From Agrocybe praecox (lineage: Eukaryota; Basidiomycota; Agaricomycetes; Agaricales; Agrocybaceae), in contig OZ024841.1 in the NCBI GenBank assembly GCA_964017145.1, positions 2,232,001 through 2,296,000 on the forward strand: a stretch of 64,000 nt of DNA, given 5' to 3'. A program made the translations under genes and the position numbers. The notes beneath the pieces are model-generated. The model worked only from the letters and a program-made list of their open reading frames with translations. It ran no database searches and was not told where the DNA came from. The first letter of the stretch is position 1. Each line of letters begins with the position of its first letter. This document shows, piece after piece, positions 55,145 to 64,000 of this stretch.

Positions 55145-58100
55145 ATGTCTACATCAGACAACAACACAGTTGCTAAAGTGAAGCCATTGTCTAATTCAAA
55201 CTACACTGAATGGTGTGGTGAGATGAAGGCTTGGCTAATGCGAAATGGGCTATGGAGGCCAGTGGCTGGCAAGGAGACCAAGCCATCAGATTCAGATGCA
55301 TTAAACAAATGGGAGATCAAGGCAGAGAGGGCAGCAGGAGAGATCTACCTATTGGTAGAAAGTGATCAGAGGGTACATTTCAGGGGGCATGAGGAGGATC
55401 CTATCAAAATGTGGTCATTGTTGGAAGCTGCACACCTATCAAAGAAACCTGGAGCAAGGTTCAATGCTTATGATGACCTGTTCTCTATCAGGAAACAGGA
55501 TGATGAAACTTTGGTGGATTTGGGAACCAGGATAGAGAAAGCTATGCAGGCAATTCAAAACCTGCGTCCTACCGACTTCAAGGTTGAGACGTTGGATGAA
55601 GAACTCCAATGCATGGCGCTTATACGTGCTTTGCCTGAGGAGTACCGTCACCTTACAATGCCTCTCTTGTTGTTGGATAAACTGGACAAGTCAGTAATAA
55701 TCCAGGCATTCCGAAGCGAGGAGTTAAATCGACAACGTCAAACTGGAGGAGAATCGCTCAATCAGGCCAAGGCAGGTGGTAATGGATATAGAGGGCAGAG
55801 GAAGCAGTGGAATCCGCAAAATGGGGGAAATAGGCCACAGGAGGATAGAGATACATGTCGCTACTGCAAGGAGAAAGGTCACTGGGCGCATAATTGCCCT
55901 GAGCTTGCAAAGAAGAAGCGTAATACAGAGAGTGCCAAAAAGGCAGATGAAGAGAAAGCTGCAGCAGTGACAGAATTTGCTGGCAAGGCAAGTGCTGTTG
56001 CTGAACACGAAGTCAATTCTACATCTTCTAATGTTTTTCATTGGAATACTGATACAGGTGCCACTTCTAATATGACCCCTCATAGAAATTGGATCCGCAA
56101 TTATACCCCTTATCGTGTCCCCATTAGACTAGCGGATCATAGAGTTATATATTCAGAAGGTGTTGGTACCATTGTGTTTAGACCAATAGTTAGAGGCAAA
56201 CAATTTAGAGATGTAGAATTCACTAGAGTACTTCACGTTCCCGCACTTCGTAATAATCTTCTTGCTGTTTTATATTTGACAAAAAATAAGGGCATAGATG
56301 TACATATTTCGCATGATAAATTCGCTTTTTCACAACAAAAGAAACTCTTATTCACTGCTACTATTGATAATGATAATATAGGATATTTAGATGGTTCAAC
56401 AGTAGATATAATGGAGAATGTACATTTGGCTTCAACGCTGCCTCTTGATTTGTCTCTTTGGCATAAACGGTTAGGACACCACAACTATGATGGGATTAAG
56501 TTGATGATGAAGAATAATCTAGTTGATGGTTTGACTATTGATTCAAAGGTAAAGCCAGATCCTATTTGTGAGCCATGTCTAGCTGGCAAGATGCATGCAA
56601 ACCCATTCCCGTCATCAGAAAACAGAGCTACAGATGTGTTGGAATTGATTCATTCAGATGTACATGATGTTGGTGTCATCTCACATGGTGGTTATCGTTA
56701 TTGGGTGTCATTTATAGATGATTGTGGGCGCTTTAAAGTCTATGTTCCTATGAAGAAGAAGAGCGACACATTTGAAGCATTCAAGTCATTCAAAGCTTAT
56801 GCTGAGAATCAGACTGGCAAGAAAATCAAACGATTCCGAGACGACAAAGGTGGTGAATATATGTCTAATCAATTCAAGGCTTATCTGGATGAATGTGGAA
56901 TTGTGCGGGAGCATACTTGCAGAAACAGACCTCAACAGAATGGTGTAGCTGAATGTGCTAATCGCACTATAGCTGAAAGGATTGTAGCACTGCTGGAAGA
57001 ATCAGGTCTGTCCAAGAAATTTTGGGCTGAGTGTTTGGCTGCACTTGTACATGTATTGAATCATTGTCCCACATCTGCTGTTATTGGAAAGACTCCATAT
57101 GAAGTCTGGCATAAAAAGCGACCTAATGTTAGCCATTTACGTGTTTGGGGTTGTGTTGCCTATGTTCACATTCAGAAGGATAAACGAGGGCACTTGGGTT
57201 CACATATGGAGAAATGCATTTTTATTGGATATCCAGATGGTTACAAGGGATGGAAGTTTTATAACCCTGAAACTAAGAAAGTCATCATTTGCGAACGAGC
57301 TGACTTTGACGAACGGTACACATACGGAGGCGAATTGATGACGTCCAATAAACATGATCATACAGAGGCTGAACCAGTGCCCGTACCAGGGAATGTGAAC
57401 ATAGAGGAGGATGATGAACCAGCATCTGAACCACAGTTACAGGATGCACCTCCTGACATTGTAGAGCCCAAACACGAAATTGGAGACCAGAATGCTTTGG
57501 AACCAGCTTTTGATAGTGATGATGAAGAACCTGAACAACCTATTGCTAAAAATCGCCAGAAACATATTATTGAAAGTGATGATGAAGATCAATTGGAGGA
57601 GGATGTCAAACCGGAACCAACCAAGCCAGAGGGATTACGACGCTCGACACGCACAGTGAAACCACCAGGACAATGGTGGGTTGTCAGAAAGCCAATGCCA
57701 GCTGTTCCAGACTATGATTTTGACGAGGAGGATGACGATGAAACTGAAGCAGCTAATGTTGTGGGTGGATCTCCTGACCCGCAAACATACTCGGAAGCAA
57801 TGAAAAGCGAACAGGCAAGGCAATGGCATGAAGCAATGATGGAGGAAATGAACTGGCATTTGGAAAACAAGACTTGGGAGGCAGTGGAGTTACCAGAAGG
57901 GCAAAAAGCAATTGGGTCAAAATGGGTCTTCAAAACTAAATATAATGCAGATGGGACAATTGAACGGTTCAAAGCACGTGTGGTTGCTAAGGGTTTTAAT
58001 CAGCGACCTGGTCAGGATTACTTTGAGACCTTTGCATCAACTATGCGGCAAGCAACTGTCCGTATCGTATTGGCATTGGCTGCAATAGAAGATTTAGAAC

Positions 58101-59341
58101 TCCGTTCTGTGGACATTTCATATGCGTTCACCAACAGTGATATTGACGTTGAGATCTATATGCAGCCACCAGCAGGATTTGTGCAAGGTCAACAAAAGGT
58201 AGTCTTTAGACTTAACAAGTCCCTTTATGGGTTGAAGCAGTCATCACGGTTATGGAGTGAAACACTTGGAAAGGTCTTGATTGAAATAGGGTTCAAAAAG
58301 ACGTACAGTGATTCCTCACTCTATATCTATGACCGAGATAATATCAAAGTCATTATGCCTGTGTTTGTGGATGATATTACTCTTGCTTCAAAATCAAAGG
58401 ATGCTCTTGACAAATTTGTTATGGAACTTGGAAAGCACTTCAAATTGCGGGATCTAGGTGAAACCAACTATCTATTGGGTGTTGAAATCACAAGAGACAG
58501 GGCAAATCAGAAATTGTATCTGTCTCAGTGCCAGTATATTATCAACAAATTGGAGGAATTCAACATGTCAGATTGCAAACCCGTTGGCACACCTATGATT
58601 CCAGGATTAAAGTTGACGTCAGAGCAATGTCCCAAGACAATTGAAGAGAAAAGCAAAATGAGTGTCATCCCTTACATTTCTGCCGTTGGATCTCTTATGT
58701 ATCTGGCCATGATGACCAGACTGGATATTGCATTTGTGGTGGCATTATTAGCCCGGTTCAATCACAATCCTGGTGAAGAACATTGGAAAGCGGTCAAGCA
58801 CTTGTTCAGATATTTGAAGGGCACATTGGACGTAAAGCTGGAATATGGACCAGACCCAACAATTGGCGATGAATTATTTGTGACCTACAGTGATGCCGAC
58901 CATGGAGGAAATAAGGATAATGGAAAGTCAACAAGTGGCTATATGGTGAAGATTGGGACAGGAGCAGTTGCGTGGAGGAGTAAATTACAACCTGTCGTGA
59001 CAAGGTCAACTACAGAGGCAGAGTTTATTGCAGCTGGAGCAGCAGGGATGGAAATACGTTGGATACAGAACATTCTCAAGGAACTTGGATATACACCAAC
59101 TGCACCAGCCAAACTATATATGGACAACCAATCATCTATGTCTGTGGCGAAGAATCCAGAACATCATGGGAAGATGAAGCACTTGGACTTGTGTTTCTAC
59201 TGGTTGAGGGATCAGGTGGAGATGAAGAGGATTCAGCCAATATACATTCCGACAGAAGACATGCCAGCCAATTTATTAACGAAAGCATTGCCGAAGCCTC
59301 AGGTTGAAAAGTTGAGAAAGATGATGGGGTTAGTGGAGTAG
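55145..59341 (+). CDS. Copia-1 gag-pol polyprotein, 1,398 aa
   Basis: Single uninterrupted frame. Gag domain (residues 10-195) has NYTEWCGEMKAWL and GARFNAYDDLFSIRK. CCHC knuckle C238-C251 (CRYCKEKGHWAHNC). Protease DTGAT is at about 303. A pre-integrase zinc region follows (LWHKRLGHH; CEPCLAGKM). Integrase starts at about 500 (HSDVHD; FIDDCG; NGVAECANRT, where many relatives have ER instead of EC). RT has SVDISYAFTN and the catalytic VDDIT at about 1,075. RNase H starts at about 1,246 (YSDADHGGNKDNGKSTSGYM) and ends with ADLLTKAL-like PANLLTKALPK. All catalytic motifs are present, so it may be functional. Confidence 0.95.
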   Translation: MSTSDNNTVAKVKPLSNSNYTEWCGEMKAWLMRNGLWRPVAGKETKPSDSDALNKWEIKAERAAGEIYLLVESDQRVHFRGHEEDPIKMWSLLEAAHLSKKPGARFNAYDDLFSIRKQDDETLVDLGTRIEKAMQAIQNLRPTDFKVETLDEELQCMALIRALPEEYRHLTMPLLLLDKLDKSVIIQAFRSEELNRQRQTGGESLNQAKAGGNGYRGQRKQWNPQNGGNRPQEDRDTCRYCKEKGHWAHNCPELAKKKRNTESAKKADEEKAAAVTEFAGKASAVAEHEVNSTSSNVFHWNTDTGATSNMTPHRNWIRNYTPYRVPIRLADHRVIYSEGVGTIVFRPIVRGKQFRDVEFTRVLHVPALRNNLLAVLYLTKNKGIDVHISHDKFAFSQQKKLLFTATIDNDNIGYLDGSTVDIMENVHLASTLPLDLSLWHKRLGHHNYDGIKLMMKNNLVDGLTIDSKVKPDPICEPCLAGKMHANPFPSSENRATDVLELIHSDVHDVGVISHGGYRYWVSFIDDCGRFKVYVPMKKKSDTFEAFKSFKAYAENQTGKKIKRFRDDKGGEYMSNQFKAYLDECGIVREHTCRNRPQQNGVAECANRTIAERIVALLEESGLSKKFWAECLAALVHVLNHCPTSAVIGKTPYEVWHKKRPNVSHLRVWGCVAYVHIQKDKRGHLGSHMEKCIFIGYPDGYKGWKFYNPETKKVIICERADFDERYTYGGELMTSNKHDHTEAEPVPVPGNVNIEEDDEPASEPQLQDAPPDIVEPKHEIGDQNALEPAFDSDDEEPEQPIAKNRQKHIIESDDEDQLEEDVKPEPTKPEGLRRSTRTVKPPGQWWVVRKPMPAVPDYDFDEEDDDETEAANVVGGSPDPQTYSEAMKSEQARQWHEAMMEEMNWHLENKTWEAVELPEGQKAIGSKWVFKTKYNADGTIERFKARVVAKGFNQRPGQDYFETFASTMRQATVRIVLALAAIEDLELRSVDISYAFTNSDIDVEIYMQPPAGFVQGQQKVVFRLNKSLYGLKQSSRLWSETLGKVLIEIGFKKTYSDSSLYIYDRDNIKVIMPVFVDDITLASKSKDALDKFVMELGKHFKLRDLGETNYLLGVEITRDRANQKLYLSQCQYIINKLEEFNMSDCKPVGTPMIPGLKLTSEQCPKTIEEKSKMSVIPYISAVGSLMYLAMMTRLDIAFVVALLARFNHNPGEEHWKAVKHLFRYLKGTLDVKLEYGPDPTIGDELFVTYSDADHGGNKDNGKSTSGYMVKIGTGAVAWRSKLQPVVTRSTTEAEFIAAGAAGMEIRWIQNILKELGYTPTAPAKLYMDNQSSMSVAKNPEHHGKMKHLDLCFYWLRDQVEMKRIQPIYIPTEDMPANLLTKALPKPQVEKLRKMMGLVE

Positions 59342-59428
59342 TGAGGAGATGTATCATCAGGGGGTTGTTTTGGAAGTGATGGGACATCTCTGGTTGCCAA
59401 ATTGTCAAAGTATTTTCTCAGGGGGTTG

Positions 59429-59889
59429 TGTTGAAATTAGTGATCAAACACTTTGAATTGGACTTGTATATATGGACTTTTACATAGATTTCGATGTTTT
59501 TCCCTGTTTTTGGACAGTATTTCGTAAATAGCATTTTATAGAGTAGAGCTATGGACGAGATCTCTTCGGATTCGGAATCTCCTTAAAGAGACGAATCCGG
59601 CAGTATATAATATGTAGCATAGAACTTCGTTTGGTGCACCACTGATTTCGAATGCGATATTGTGGGCACCTATATTCGCACCTAGGGATTTTTGGGGTAA
59701 ATAGGAACAAACAAAGCGGTATTCCTACTATGTCTGGGGAGTACTCAAGACACTAGATTGGGATTTTGGTTATACAGAAGCAATATACTATTTTCATTAA
59801 GACTAGTCATTGTTGTGCATTTGAGACTTGACTTTACTGTTGACTATAAGTCTATTGACTATTGGTTACACTATTGTCAATTTCTAACA
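59429..59889 (+). repeat. Copia-1 3' LTR
   Basis: 461 bp, preceded by CTCAGGGGGTTG (polypurine tract). Confidence 0.93.
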
Positions 59890-61404
59890 GTACAACACCT
59901 TGCCGAGTCGATGTTCGACATTGCGGCGAAAGCGAGGCGTATCCCTGCCCTCCGGACGTTCGACGACACCGAGGACAACATGCAGATCGACGAGACTGGT
60001 CACACAGGGACTGGCGATTGGTCTAACCTAGGGGAGGGACCCAAAACCCCACCCCAACAGTTCGGTGGGGGCAGCCTCGGCGAGGCAGCCCTCATTACTC
60101 CACGACCCCCACCGCGCACGGACAAGGGGAAGCAAAAGGAGGTTCCCCCTCCCACGCGGCCCTCTGGACCTGGCCCCTCCGGGACCGGGCCCAAGAAGAC
60201 TGCACCCGCAGCACCAGCTACTACACAGCCAATGCAGCAACCCAAGGTACCGGAGACTCAATTCGGAAGAATCGTGCCGCCGCTTCCTTCTCGATGGACC
60301 GCTGGTCCAGGCAAGGGGTCATATGCCTCTCGCCTCGGCCAAGGACCGAAACAACCCATGACCGTTGCACAGCTCGCAAAGGTCGCACCTCAATTGCCTA
60401 TTAGCGCAGTGGCACAGGCAACCAATCAGAATGCAGCGGGGCCGACAAAGTCGTGAAAGCGCAAGTCGCAGCTCCCCTCCTTCGTCACTGGAGGACCGTC
60501 GAGAAGACAGGTCCTCATACAGTTTGAAAGCGCAATTCCAACATGCGACTTCAACCTATACATTGTTCGCGCCTGCCGCGCCCTGCGCGACGGGGGCTCT
60601 ACACTTCAAATCTTGTCCATGGCCCCGGCCTATGCAGGATACACTCTCCACACCGATGGTGTGGCCAACGAGCGGGATCTCGAATATCTTCGAGGCCAAG
60701 CTAACGCATCATTCAGCCAGGTGGCTAATGGCATAACTGTCAGTCTCCCGGTTGCCACATTGTTCATCCGCATAGTGGATGTCCCTTACTATACCGACGC
60801 TGCGAGGACGTTGAGAATCACATCCGACATTGTGCAGGGGGCCCTTAAGTCCTCTCCACTTGGCAGAAACCTGTACTTTGCACGTGAAGCACGCATAGTA
60901 CACAACTCTCCGGCTAGTAGCATGGGTATGGCCTACATCGACATCTGGGACTCCAAGTCCGGTGCCCGCGCCAAACAGATCATCAACAAGTCTGTTATGG
61001 TCCTCGGAAGGTTGTGCGAGATTCAACCCGCCACCACCCATACCAGTGTTTCCCTATGCCAGCGCTGCTGGCGGTGGAGACACTCCGATAAAGGATGCAG
61101 GCTACGCGCCGCGTCCTGCCCCCACTGTATGGGCCCGCACAGGGCAGATGAACATTGTGACATCGCCAAATGCTGCAAAGGGAATGCGAAAGCGAACCCA
61201 CCACTCGAACCCACCCCTGCTGGCCAGCCATGCCCTCACACGGCTCACTGCGTCAACTGCAAGGGGGACCATGCTGCGAACTCGCGTAAGTGCAAGTTCT
61301 GGATCAACCGCTTGGATCGTGCTTGGATCAATGGCAAATATGCAGAGGTTCGTCGCTTGCGACAGAATATCCGCGATCGTACTAACCCCCTCCCCATAGC
61401 TTAA
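59890..61404 (+). pseudogene. LINE ORF1 (copy F), one nonsense codon
   Basis: The frame is open from the copia border. The Pro-rich region (ITPRPPPRTDKGKQKEVPPP) is followed by an in-frame TGA at 60454-60456. The same frame then continues through DFNLYIVRACRALRDG, NLYFAREARIVHNS and three Cys/His knuckles (CQRCWRWRHSDKGC; CPHCMGPHRADEHC; CVNCKGDHAANSRKC), ending NPLPIA and TAA. The 5' end was lost to copia-1. Role: nucleic-acid-binding ORF1p of a non-LTR element. Confidence 0.8.
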
Positions 61405-62836
61405 TGCGCAACGGCCTAGGCAGGGAGATTAGTATATACTCGCACAATGTAGCTAAGAAATATGACTACCTACACGTGTTACTCGAGACGTTAATCGATA
61501 CAGTTGACATCATCTTTGTACAAGAACCGCCTTGGCGGATTATAAGACAAGCGCCTTCCTCATCTAATAAGGAAGGTGATAACATAGTTGGTGCGCCTAT
61601 GCATCCTGCATGGTTGTATATGGTACGCCCCCCAGAAAATGAGGAGATTCCCCCCTGAGTCATGGCATACGTGTCAAAACGGCTTGATAGGCTCCGCCCT
61701 TCGATGAGGCGAGATCTTATTGATCATCGCGACATCTTCGCTCTCTCGTTGTTTCAAGGCAATGAGACTTATAACTTCATGAATGTATACTCAGATGAAG
61801 CCAGCACGGCGATTCGGTTCCTACAGGACCACGTTGACGAACTACCACCCTTCCAATATATGGGCGGGGACTTTAACACACACTCGAGGATATGGGACCC
61901 CAATGTCACGTATCATTGGTGGGATGCTATTGCGCTGCTAGACATAGCAGCCGAACTTGACCTAGAATGGACCGAACCGTCCAATCCGGGGCCTACATTT
62001 ATATCCAACAATCCAGACCTTCGGCCTTCAGTCATAGATCTGGTATTCCACGGGATTGCTGAGTCAGCGAGAAGTCGCGTCACTCGTGCACCGGAACATC
62101 AGGGGCGAACGGATCACATACCGTTGATAGCTTCTGTCAAATTAGGGGATGACGTCGAAGACGTGATCCACTTTACAATCGCAAAGGGCTCCGACGCTTT
62201 CAAAGCGTGGAAGACTGAGCTGCCCAGGAAAGTTGCTGTCATAGAGGTAGAACGTCTCGAAACCAGGGATGATGTTGAGCGAGTGGCGCAAGCCCTTGCT
62301 GACGTCTTCACCGCTGCGTGGGATGCCCATGCGAAGGAGACCCGAATTACAAAGCACTCGAAACCATGGTGGAATGAAGAGTGCACAAACACGCTTGCCG
62401 CATATCGTGTGGATAAAACCGACGAGAGGTGGAAAGTCTTCCGCAAAACCGTTAAGGATGTCAAACGTGACTTCTTTGAACTTCGGATCACAGAAATCGC
62501 ATATACTAACAGACGCCCGTGGGACCTAATGGAATGGGTCAAACAGCGCAAGCTACCCGCCTGTGAAGCTATCCAATACCAAGGACAGCCCTGCCACGGA
62601 ATGGACTCCCTGTGGGACGCCCTCCATAACACCTACAACTCGGCCTCCGGCCGAGTGGTAGATCTTACAGTGCTAGATCCCCTCCCTACTCTTCAGGAAA
62701 GGGACTGGCCCCCATTTTCCAAGTTAGAATTAGATGAGGCGCTAGCGTCTTGTTCAAGTCTGTCCTCCCCAGGCCCGGACCATGTGTCCTGGCCAGTTCT
62801 TATCGACCTAGCCAACGCCTGCATTCGTGTCAGGCA
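61404..62836 (+). pseudogene. LINE ORF2 start: endonuclease and partial RT (copy F)
   Basis: The ATG at 61404 shares its A with the ORF1 stop (TAATG). The endonuclease/exonuclease/phosphatase fold is seen as YSHNVAKKYDYLHVLLETL, DIIFVQEPPW, FNTHSRIWD and the terminal SD/TDH-like RTDHIPL. One in-frame TGA lies at 61656-61658. The RT lead-in (NSASGRVVDLTVLD; GPDHVSWPVLIDLANACIR) is cut off at 62836 by the T run of another LINE. Endonuclease plus RT plus a C-terminal domain fit the Tad/I-like group of fungal LINEs. Confidence 0.82.
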
Positions 62837-62870
<34 letters not shown>

Positions 62871-62978
62871 TCAAAGGACCGAGGTCCCACTTGTATTCCG
62901 GTGCGCGATTGCAGTCCGGTCCCTACGTTACATACAACAGCATGCTAAGCAAGATTTACTACTACGCTACGTCTGCGA

Positions 62979-63060
62979 GGGCGGGCAAAGGCCCGCCAAG
63001 ATTGTAGACCGCCGTTAATCGGTCAGAATGTTGCTGGTTCAACGGCGCGGGCGCCGTCGC
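62979..63060 (-). other. LINE 3' UTR hairpins (copy C)
   Basis: GGCGGGC/GCCCGCC, GACCGCC/(AT)CGGTC and ACGGCGC/GCGCCGT, in the same places as the copy B hairpins. Confidence 0.55.
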
Positions 63061-63353
63061 AAGCGTGTAAGCATTGTGGCCGGGCATCGAGCCCAGCCCA
63101 CAGTCCACCCCCAACCCAGCCCACAGTCCCCTCACGTTCCAAGTCGCAGCGCCGCTTCCGCTTAGCCCGGGTGCCCCCGAAGGGTCAGGCCAAAACCCAC
63201 AAACCAAGGTACCCACTGAAGGGCCCTGAACGCCCCCGCAGGGTCGGGACAAATCCCACGAGTCCGAGTACTGAGGCGCGCGCCATTGTAATGGCAAAGA
63301 ATCCGAAGTCCGAGACGAGCATGTCCCGCAGGCTGAACCGTAGCCCAACCTGC

Positions 63354-64000
63354 TTATCCGACCCCTGCGGGTCGCCTGAACGCAAACGCTGAGTCGTTGT
63401 CATCCAGGAATTTGATCAGATGCACCAGGAGTTCCGGTGACCGACCGTCGTGCTCGCGTGTATGTTTCGTACACACTTGCAATATATGTGCGCGCGTTTG
63501 CAGGTGGTGGCCGCATTCGCATGCATGAGGTTCTTGAATGTTGAAGCGCTCGTAATAAGCACCAATGGGAGCGTGATTAAGGATGCATCTGTTCATCCTC
63601 GCGACGAGCGTTACCAGCTCGCCCTTCACTTCGCGGAGCCACGTGCCTTCATTGAGGTACATCGGCTCGAGTGAATCCCCGGCGAGATTCTTGAGGCGCA
63701 TGAAGTTATGCCCTCGATAGTTGGGGTCCCGGAAGAGAATCTTCCAGTCCTCCTGTACTGTTTTAGTGACGACCTTCCGTACACTATCCAGAGAAGTAGC
63801 CGGGTGGTCCCCAACAGGTTCGACTTGAGCCCGACTCATGTCATTGGCTTCTTGGTGTATCCTCCATTTCAGTTTCGATGGAACCTGAATGAAGTCTACT
63901 TTGCACGCATCGTCTTCTTCTAGCCACGGTTGTAGAGCTCGACAGATGGCCAAGGAGTGTCCTTGGCCACTATGGAGGGTGGGGTCCAGTGCTCGCTTGG
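63354..64000 (-). CDS. LINE ORF2 C-terminal segment (copy C), open at right edge
   Basis: The frame is open from the window edge (KRALDPTLHSGQGHSLAICR) through WLEEDDACKVDFIQVPSKLK, CILNHAPIGAYYERFNIQEP and the C-terminal zinc-finger-like CECGHHLQTRAHILQVC, ending RRPAGVG and stop at 63354. The first part resembles the end of an RNase H domain, the last a CCHC-like C-terminal motif of I/Tad-type LINEs. No disruptions were seen in this piece. Confidence 0.75.
   Translation of the reverse strand, partial: KRALDPTLHSGQGHSLAICRALQPWLEEDDACKVDFIQVPSKLKWRIHQEANDMSRAQVEPVGDHPATSLDSVRKVVTKTVQEDWKILFRDPNYRGHNFMRLKNLAGDSLEPMYLNEGTWLREVKGELVTLVARMNRCILNHAPIGAYYERFNIQEPHACECGHHLQTRAHILQVCTKHTREHDGRSPELLVHLIKFLDDNDSAFAFRRPAGVG

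Larger units (their letters stand above)
54563..59889 (+). mobile_element. Copia-1, full length with intact ORF, 5,327 bp
   Basis: Two 461-bp LTRs (about four differences) flank a primer site, one 1,398-codon frame and a purine-rich AGGGGG before the 3' LTR. No target duplication is present: CTTAG lies on the left and GTACA on the right. The left flank is a minus-strand LINE RT and the right flank a plus-strand LINE ORF1. Confidence 0.93.
62837..64000 (-). mobile_element. LINE copy C, 3' end, runs off right edge
   Basis: About 30 Ts at 62837-62865 are the reversed poly(A). They are followed by the 3' UTR with CACCGGAATACAAGTGGGAC (sense) and then the ORF2 C-terminus. It is inserted into the RT of copy F in opposite orientation. 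Confidence 0.82.

Noticed and set aside
59758..59889. Start of LINE ORF1 inside the copia-1 LTR
   Set aside because: The frame is open through the LTR only by chance; the LTR boundary is clear and the LINE 5' end is simply missing.

Overview
The window looks like a basidiomycete (Agaricomycetes) genome. Its host genes carry many short introns of about 50-75 nt, the proteins match families typical of mushroom-forming fungi, and there is a TET/JBP-type dioxygenase next to a DUF6532-like gene. Almost nothing here is ordered in operons; each gene is a separate transcription unit. Exon borders were read by eye from splice signals and family similarity, so positions marked approximate may be off by a few codons.

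Left third (1-21,495): a compact, ordinary euchromatic block. In order: the N-terminal half of a tuberin (TSC2) homologue running off the left edge (-), a small secreted protein (-), an NCS1 uracil/allantoin-type permease (-), the phosphoinositide phosphatase FIG4 (+), the RFT1 oligosaccharide-lipid flippase-type protein (-), a SAP-domain membrane protein (-), a Cys-rich GPI-type secreted protein (+), a CUE-domain/Gln-rich DEF1-like protein (+) and an HRI1 homologue (+).

Middle (21.5-35.2 kb): an AT-rich graveyard of mobile DNA. Three solo LTRs of one family each keep a perfect 5-bp target duplication. One of them sits inside a decayed chromodomain Ty3/gypsy relic. Several TIR elements follow, including a 3.07 kb one with GGAATCC-rich subterminal arrays and a nested second element. 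Then come LINE fragments, one with a 5' inversion, and a 21-bp minisatellite.

35.2-47.3 kb: two minus-strand host-type genes, a DUF6532-like protein and a TET/JBP-like 2-oxoglutarate/Fe(II) dioxygenase. The dioxygenase gene is split within its coding region by a nearly intact, very young 6,972-bp chromovirus (gag, pol and two extra ORFs; TSD CCTTC). Its upstream part is then cut by a truncated copia element. The chromovirus shows a canonical -1 frameshift heptamer at the gag stop, and a primer-binding site complementary to the predicted 5' end of its own transcript (Tf1-like self-priming).

47.3-64 kb: nested retroelements. These are a truncated copia family 2, an intact copia family 1 (1,398-aa ORF, LTRs about 99% identical, but no target duplication and mismatched flanks), and at least four pieces of one Tad/I-like LINE (CCHC ORF1, endonuclease, RT, C-terminal domain). 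LINE copies are inserted into one another, share 3' hairpins with compensatory changes, and link ORF1 to ORF2 by a TAATG stop-start overlap.

Main points for a second look: the broken TET/JBP gene, the chromovirus with self-priming, frameshift and extra CCHC ORFs, the LINE TAATG junction and 3' hairpins, and the chimeric copia flanks.
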